Under the pieces are notes generated by a model that was not told the DNA's origin, ran no database searches, and worked only from the letters and a program-made list of their open reading frames with translations. A stretch of DNA of 10,477 nucleotides from assembly GCA_016302525.1 (NCBI GenBank), contig JAEDNJ010000045.1, positions 1 through 10,477 of the forward strand, given 5' to 3'. The stretch is from Phascolarctobacterium sp. (GTDB taxonomy: Bacteria; Bacillota; Negativicutes; Acidaminococcales; Acidaminococcaceae). Below, piece after piece: positions 7,128-10,477 of the stretch (position 1 is the first letter of the stretch; each line of letters begins with the position of its first letter). Position numbers and translations under genes: made by a program.

Positions 7128-8192
7128 TTATTCATCAGCTGCGGTGTTAATCGCCTTGAGCTTTTGCTTATAAATCTCATAGACCTCAGCAGGGCTAATG
7201 TCTGCCATGCAATACCAGGTCTTGCAATGCTTTTTGAGACAGCCAGCACAGCTAGCCCTGCTTATGAGCACTGTGCTATTTTTACTGCCATAGGGACCAG
7301 TGCGGTCCGCCTTAGTTGGTCCATACATGGCCACCAGGGGCTTTTTCAGGGCAGCCGCAAAATGTAGCGGTCCTGTATCGGCACTAATATACACGCAACA
7401 GCCCTTAATCAAAGCAGCCAGCTCTCTTAAGGAGGTTTGCCCTGTTAAATCAAGCACAGCCTCACTCTTGCTAAGCTCTTTAATAACAGCTCCCTTGCCT
7501 ACATCATCAGGTCCACCTGCCAAAACAATGTAGCGACCATCGGCAGCAATTAGCTGCGCCAGCTCTGCATAATGGCTAGGAGGCCATTCCTTCGTCTCCC
7601 AGCGTGCCCCCGGCACCATTACTACATATTCTGTATTCTCAGGCAAGCCCTTTGCAGCTAGCTTCAGCTTAACGCTCTCTGTTTCCTTATCCAGATTAGG
7701 CATAGGAAAATCCAGCTCGCCTACGGGAACCTTTGCCCCTAAATAGCGCGCTACATCTAAATAGCGCTCAATAACATGGTCCTGACTATGCGCGCCCTTG
7801 ATAGCCTTGCTAACTAGGCTGCTACCCTCACGCAGCTCTCCATAGCCCAAGCGATTATCACAGCCGCTTATCGCAGCCATCACTGCGCTCTTAAAGAGGC
7901 CCTGCATATCCAGCACCAAATCAAAGTGCTTGCTGTGCAGCAAGTCCTTCAGCTCGTGAAAATAGCGCCATTTCTCCGACCAGCTCATGCTTTTAAATTT
8001 TTTCTTATCAAAATAGATGATTTCGTCAATAATGGGAGGGTCCGGCACAAAGCCAGCAAACTGCGGGTGCACCAGCCAGGTAATCCTCGCCTTAGGATAG
8101 AGCTTACGCAGCTCTGCCGCAAAGGGCAGCGTATGCAGGATATCCCCTAACGAGCTCATCTTAATTAACAATATATTTTTATAATCCGTCAT
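7128..8192 (-). CDS. waaC: LPS heptosyltransferase I-like glycosyltransferase (GT9, WaaC-type)
   Basis: 354 residues with an ATG at 8192. The N-terminal LLIKMSSLGDILHTLP (8-23) is the typical WaaC opening, with Asp17 as the candidate catalytic aspartate. Other WaaC-like marks are DMQGLFKSA (95-103), the RLGYGELREG stretch, MVPGARWETKEWP (192-204), and the donor motif SADTGPLHFAAAL (270-282) followed by KKPLVAMYGPT. WaaC adds the first heptose to Kdo of lipid A-Kdo using ADP-heptose, in the cytoplasm at the inner membrane. The C-terminus has a compact cysteine set (Cys315, Cys318, Cys323, Cys328), spaced differently from that of the neighbouring GT9 enzyme. It starts 25 nt after gmhB, which makes the activated heptose precursor, so the context supports a heptosyltransferase. 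The WaaC name over other GT9 members is likely but was not tested by alignment. Confidence 0.86.
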   Translation of the reverse strand: MTDYKNILLIKMSSLGDILHTLPFAAELRKLYPKARITWLVHPQFAGFVPDPPIIDEIIYFDKKKFKSMSWSEKWRYFHELKDLLHSKHFDLVLDMQGLFKSAVMAAISGCDNRLGYGELREGSSLVSKAIKGAHSQDHVIERYLDVARYLGAKVPVGELDFPMPNLDKETESVKLKLAAKGLPENTEYVVMVPGARWETKEWPPSHYAELAQLIAADGRYIVLAGGPDDVGKGAVIKELSKSEAVLDLTGQTSLRELAALIKGCCVYISADTGPLHFAAALKKPLVAMYGPTKADRTGPYGSKNSTVLISRASCAGCLKKHCKTWYCMADISPAEVYEIYKQKLKAINTAADE

Positions 8193-8217
8193 CTAATAGC
8201 ACTCTTTTCACGAAATT

Positions 8218-8718
8218 TTATCTGCCTTCAACAATAGCCTTCACCAGCTCCAGCAAGCTGCCACCCTTATACAGATAGCCACGAATACCTGCAGCCTCAG
8301 CTGCCTCAACATCACGCTTGCCATCGCCAACCATGAAGCTTTGCTCCTTGTCGATGTCGTACTCAGCGCAGGCCTGCAGCAGCATACCCGGCTTCGGCTT
8401 GCGGCAAGAGCAATCCACAGCATACTCAGCTACCTTCCCCTCCTTATGGTGAGGGCAGTAGTAAAATTTTTCAATGCTGCCGCCATAGGCAGCCACATCA
8501 TTGGCCATACGCTCATGCAAAGCCTGTACCTCGGCCTCGCTGTAATAGCCACGAGCTACGCCGCTTTGATTAGTAATGACAAACACGGTATAGCCACGCT
8601 GAGCCAAATAAAACATAGCCTCGCGAGCATAGGGCATCCATCGCAAATCTTCAATTTTATATAAATAGTCTCGGTCCACATTCAGCGTACCGTCTCTATC
8701 GAAAAATACTGCCTTCAA
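8218..8718 (-). CDS. gmhB: D-glycero-beta-D-manno-heptose 1,7-bisphosphate 7-phosphatase
   Basis: 166 residues of the HAD superfamily histidinol-phosphatase-like group. Motif I is FFDRDGT (Asp7 nucleophile, Asp9 acid/base), motif II is TNQSG (49-53), motif III is the lysine in CRKPKPGM, and motif IV is GDGKRD (Asp132, Asp136). The zinc-loop ligands Cys88, His90, Cys103 and Cys105 have the same spacing as in E. coli GmhB. The enzyme removes the C7 phosphate between the kinase and adenylyltransferase steps of HldE, in the cytoplasm. The start is TTG at 8718, since the conserved motif I begins only a few residues later and CAGGAG lies 6 nt upstream. It sits between hldE and waaC, as expected for the ADP-heptose pathway. 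Length is slightly below the E. coli enzyme. The call is secure. Confidence 0.93.
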   Translation of the reverse strand: MKAVFFDRDGTLNVDRDYLYKIEDLRWMPYAREAMFYLAQRGYTVFVITNQSGVARGYYSEAEVQALHERMANDVAAYGGSIEKFYYCPHHKEGKVAEYAVDCSCRKPKPGMLLQACAEYDIDKEQSFMVGDGKRDVEAAEAAGIRGYLYKGGSLLELVKAIVEGR

Positions 8719-8970
8719 TATTTTCTCCTGTTAGATATATATTACAATTTCGCTACTCAATCAGCATATTCTAGTACCGCAGTTAGCCTTAAAGCTCTGC
8801 TAAGCCTAGTATGTACTTCATTCATCACAGCTCATCTTTGAGCAACTTCTCTTAAGGTTGCTCTGATAGCTTCCTTAATATAACAGAATACAACTGAGCC
8901 ACAGCTTATCTTAGCAAGGTCTTTTTTTATTCTCTGCAGCTTCTTTGTTATAACGGTAACACAGTCCGCT
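8719..8970 (-). other. 252-nt intergenic gap between hldE and gmhB, with possible leader hairpin
   Basis: This is the longest non-coding stretch in the heptose operon. I see no convincing open frame in it. It contains a GAGCAAC/GTTGCTC inverted repeat (8840-8846 and 8857-8863, 10-nt loop) with no T-run on the - strand, and a weaker TTAGC/GCTAA pair (8783-8787 and 8799-8803). Near gmhB the - strand is AT-rich (TAATATATATC at 8734-8744) with TTGAGT (8755-8760) upstream, but the spacing does not give a good promoter. It may hold a processing site or a weak internal promoter; nothing is proven. Confidence 0.4.
8725..8730 (-). promoter_or_regulatory. Ribosome binding site supporting the TTG start of gmhB
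   Basis: CAGGAG on the - strand lies 6 nt before TTG 8716-8718. No in-frame ATG or GTG start gives a complete motif I, so this site decides the non-ATG start. Confidence 0.75.
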
Positions 8971-10449
8971 TTAGAGCAGGCCCTTCTTAGCAAGCTCTGC
9001 TATTTTATTCACTACATTGGTAGTGCTATAGCCATCCTCGAAATCAATAATCTGCACCTCGCCAGCATATTCGCGACCAGCAACCTCCTCCGGCTTATAG
9101 TCGCCGCCCTTAACGAGAATGTCAGGACGAATTTGGCTAATAAGCTCTGTGGGCGTATCCTGATCAAAAAGCACCACTGCATCTACACAGGCCAGAGCTG
9201 CTAAAACGCGCGCCCTGTCCAGTTCGTGTACTAGCGGACGAGTAACGCCCTTCAAGCGCTGCACCGAAGCATCCGTATTGAGACCGACAATGAGGTGCTT
9301 GCCCAGATTACGAGCCTTTTCCAGATAGGTTACATGACCTACATGGATGATGTCAAAGCAACCATTAGTGAAAACAACAGTCTCCCCTGCTGCCTTCCAG
9401 GTTGCCGCCAGGGAAGCAATTTCCTCCCAGCTCAGGGTTCTGTAGCCACGGCCCTGCTTGCGCTCCTCGGTCAGCAAATCCTTGAGCAGTTCATCTCGAT
9501 GCACAGGATAGGTGCCAACCTTAGCCACGACAATACCTGCAGCACGGTTAGCCATGTAGACAGCCTCCTGCAGGCTCAGCTTACCGGCAACGCCTGCTAA
9601 CAGCGTAGCCGCTACCGTGTCACCAGCACCAGAAACATCAAAAACCTCAATCGCAGCAGCAGGGCTATGGATTACCTCCTTGTCGTTAACAAGGGTCATA
9701 CCCTTTTCACTGCGCGTAACCACAACATTCTTAATGTTAAAAAGAGTGCGGGCGGACTGCGCCATGTCCATCACTGCAGCATCTTCATTGTCCTTGGCGC
9801 AGCCAGCCGCCTCGCACATCTCTTTCAAATTAGGGGTGATAAAATCGCACCCAGCATACTTAGACCAGTCAGCTCCCTTAGGGTCAATCAGCACCGGCAC
9901 AGCCTTAGCATGTGCCTTAGCGATAACATCCTGTACAAAGCCAGAGGCACATACGCCCTTAGCATAGTCACTAACGATAACACCGTCTAAGCCCGTCTCC
10001 AACAGCCTGTCTAACCAAGCAGTCAGAGCCTCTCGTTCTTGGGGGAATAAATCTCCCACCTCTTCAAAGTCCAGGCGTAGCATTTGCTGTTGTCCGCCTA
10101 AAACTCTCAGCTTGGTAATAGTCTTGCGCAGAGGGCTGCTCACTAAACCGCTATAGTCTATGCCAGCCTCCTCCATCAGCTTTTCCAATAGCTGACGATT
10201 CTCGTCCTCGCCCGTAATACCGCCCATGAAAACCTTGCAGCCCAAATGAGCCAGGTTAGCAGCCACATTGGTAGCGCCACCCAGCACAGAGTTAATGCGG
10301 TTAATCTTGGTCACAGGCACCGGGGCCTCAGGAGAAATACGCTTTACCTCACCATGAAAATATCTATCCAGCATGACATCGCCGATAACAGCAATGCGCA
10401 GCTGTTGAATTTTATCAGTTAAAAAGCTAGTAATTTTAAAATCTGCCAT
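8971..10449 (-). CDS. hldE: Bifunctional heptose 7-phosphate kinase / heptose 1-phosphate adenylyltransferase
   Basis: 492 residues from the ATG at 10449, preceded by GAGG 8 nt upstream; a GTG at 10473 would only add residues overlapping the upstream gene. The N-terminal domain (about 1-330) is a PfkB/ribokinase-type kinase: GGATNVAANLAHLG near 57-70 and DVSGAGDT (271-278) with catalytic Asp277. The C-terminal domain (about 355-490) is a nucleotidyltransferase with FTNGCFDIIHVGHVTYLEKA (360-379), containing the HxGH motif, plus KGGDYKPEE and GYSTTNVV near the end. The kinase makes heptose 1,7-bisphosphate from heptose 7-phosphate, and the second domain makes ADP-heptose after GmhB has acted. 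Length and both domains match full-length HldE, so it is neither split nor truncated. In vivo its intermediates are also known agonists of host innate sensing (heptose bisphosphate and ADP-heptose via ALPK1), which is relevant if this is a gut organism. Confidence 0.95.
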   Translation of the reverse strand: MADFKITSFLTDKIQQLRIAVIGDVMLDRYFHGEVKRISPEAPVPVTKINRINSVLGGATNVAANLAHLGCKVFMGGITGEDENRQLLEKLMEEAGIDYSGLVSSPLRKTITKLRVLGGQQQMLRLDFEEVGDLFPQEREALTAWLDRLLETGLDGVIVSDYAKGVCASGFVQDVIAKAHAKAVPVLIDPKGADWSKYAGCDFITPNLKEMCEAAGCAKDNEDAAVMDMAQSARTLFNIKNVVVTRSEKGMTLVNDKEVIHSPAAAIEVFDVSGAGDTVAATLLAGVAGKLSLQEAVYMANRAAGIVVAKVGTYPVHRDELLKDLLTEERKQGRGYRTLSWEEIASLAATWKAAGETVVFTNGCFDIIHVGHVTYLEKARNLGKHLIVGLNTDASVQRLKGVTRPLVHELDRARVLAALACVDAVVLFDQDTPTELISQIRPDILVKGGDYKPEEVAGREYAGEVQIIDFEDGYSTTNVVNKIAELAKKGLL

Positions 10450-10450
10450 C

Positions 10451-10477
10451 TTACGCCTCATCCACCAGCTCACACAG
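10451..10477 (-). CDS. C-terminal tail of an upstream gene, probably gmhA (partial)
   Basis: Reading the - strand from the window edge gives eight sense codons, LCELVDEA, then TAA (10451-10453), one nucleotide before the hldE ATG. The CELV-type ending resembles the C-terminus of GmhA (sedoheptulose 7-phosphate isomerase), which makes the heptose 7-phosphate used by HldE and is often next to hldE. Eight residues are too few for proof. The tight spacing shows hldE is translated as a downstream cistron of this gene. Confidence 0.5.
   Translation of the reverse strand: MCELVDEA

Noticed and set aside
8734..8760. Promoter for gmhB (TTGAGT with TATATC or TAATAT)
   Set aside because: The spacers are 15 nt or shorter and the -10 match is poor, so it was kept only as a remark in the intergenic entry.
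10450..10473. GTG start of hldE at 10473
   Set aside because: The extra eight residues overlap the tail of the upstream gene, and the internal ATG has a GAGG site at suitable distance.
1..10477. Mobile elements, CRISPR, RNA genes
   Set aside because: No regularly spaced direct repeats, transposase or integrase motifs, tRNA cloverleaf or rRNA-like sequence were found on reading both strands.

Overview
The window looks like an envelope-glycan locus from a diderm bacterium. It carries four consecutive steps of the ADP-heptose and lipopolysaccharide (LPS) inner-core pathway, so the organism makes heptose-containing LPS. The moderate G+C content, strong AGGAG-type ribosome binding sites, TTG starts and Firmicutes-like CDP-glycerol glycerophosphotransferase and CPBP proteins point by inference to a Negativicutes-type (LPS-bearing Firmicutes) host. 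I cannot name the genus.

Layout. Positions 1-864 (+ strand) hold the 3' part of a class V PLP aminotransferase gene that resembles 2-aminoethylphosphonate transaminase. It converges on everything else across a short junction holding a near-ideal bidirectional hairpin terminator (941-966). From the right edge leftward, all remaining genes are on the - strand: the last eight codons of an upstream gene (probably gmhA), hldE, gmhB, a WaaC-like heptosyltransferase, a second GT9 heptosyltransferase, a DUF3226/Toprim-like protein, a very short CPBP membrane protein, a membrane-anchored CDP-glycerol glycerophosphotransferase-like protein, and an 869-residue fusion of a YidC/Oxa1 domain with a sulfatase/phosphotransferase-type domain.

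How the genes work together. GmhA (if that is the tail), HldE and GmhB convert sedoheptulose 7-phosphate to ADP-D-glycero-beta-D-manno-heptose. The two GT9 enzymes transfer heptose to the LPS inner core. The distal genes are tightly packed: gaps of 21 and 25 nt, then an ATGA overlap, then a gap of 4 nt. They look like a cotranscribed envelope module. I infer that the glycerophosphotransferase and the YidC-sulfatase fusion together build or decorate a surface polymer with a phospho-substituent such as glycerol phosphate. No substrate is shown by the sequence.

The least ordinary parts are the YidC-sulfatase fusion, whose YidC half lacks the usual groove arginine, its translational coupling to a glycerophosphotransferase, and a Toprim-like protein with a degenerate metal motif inside an LPS operon. 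The left-edge aminotransferase gene is more AT-rich than the heptose genes (18 G/C in positions 1-60 against 32 in 9241-9300), which suggests a boundary between the conserved core-LPS locus and a variable glycan region. No tRNA, rRNA, CRISPR array, insertion sequence or phage gene was seen.
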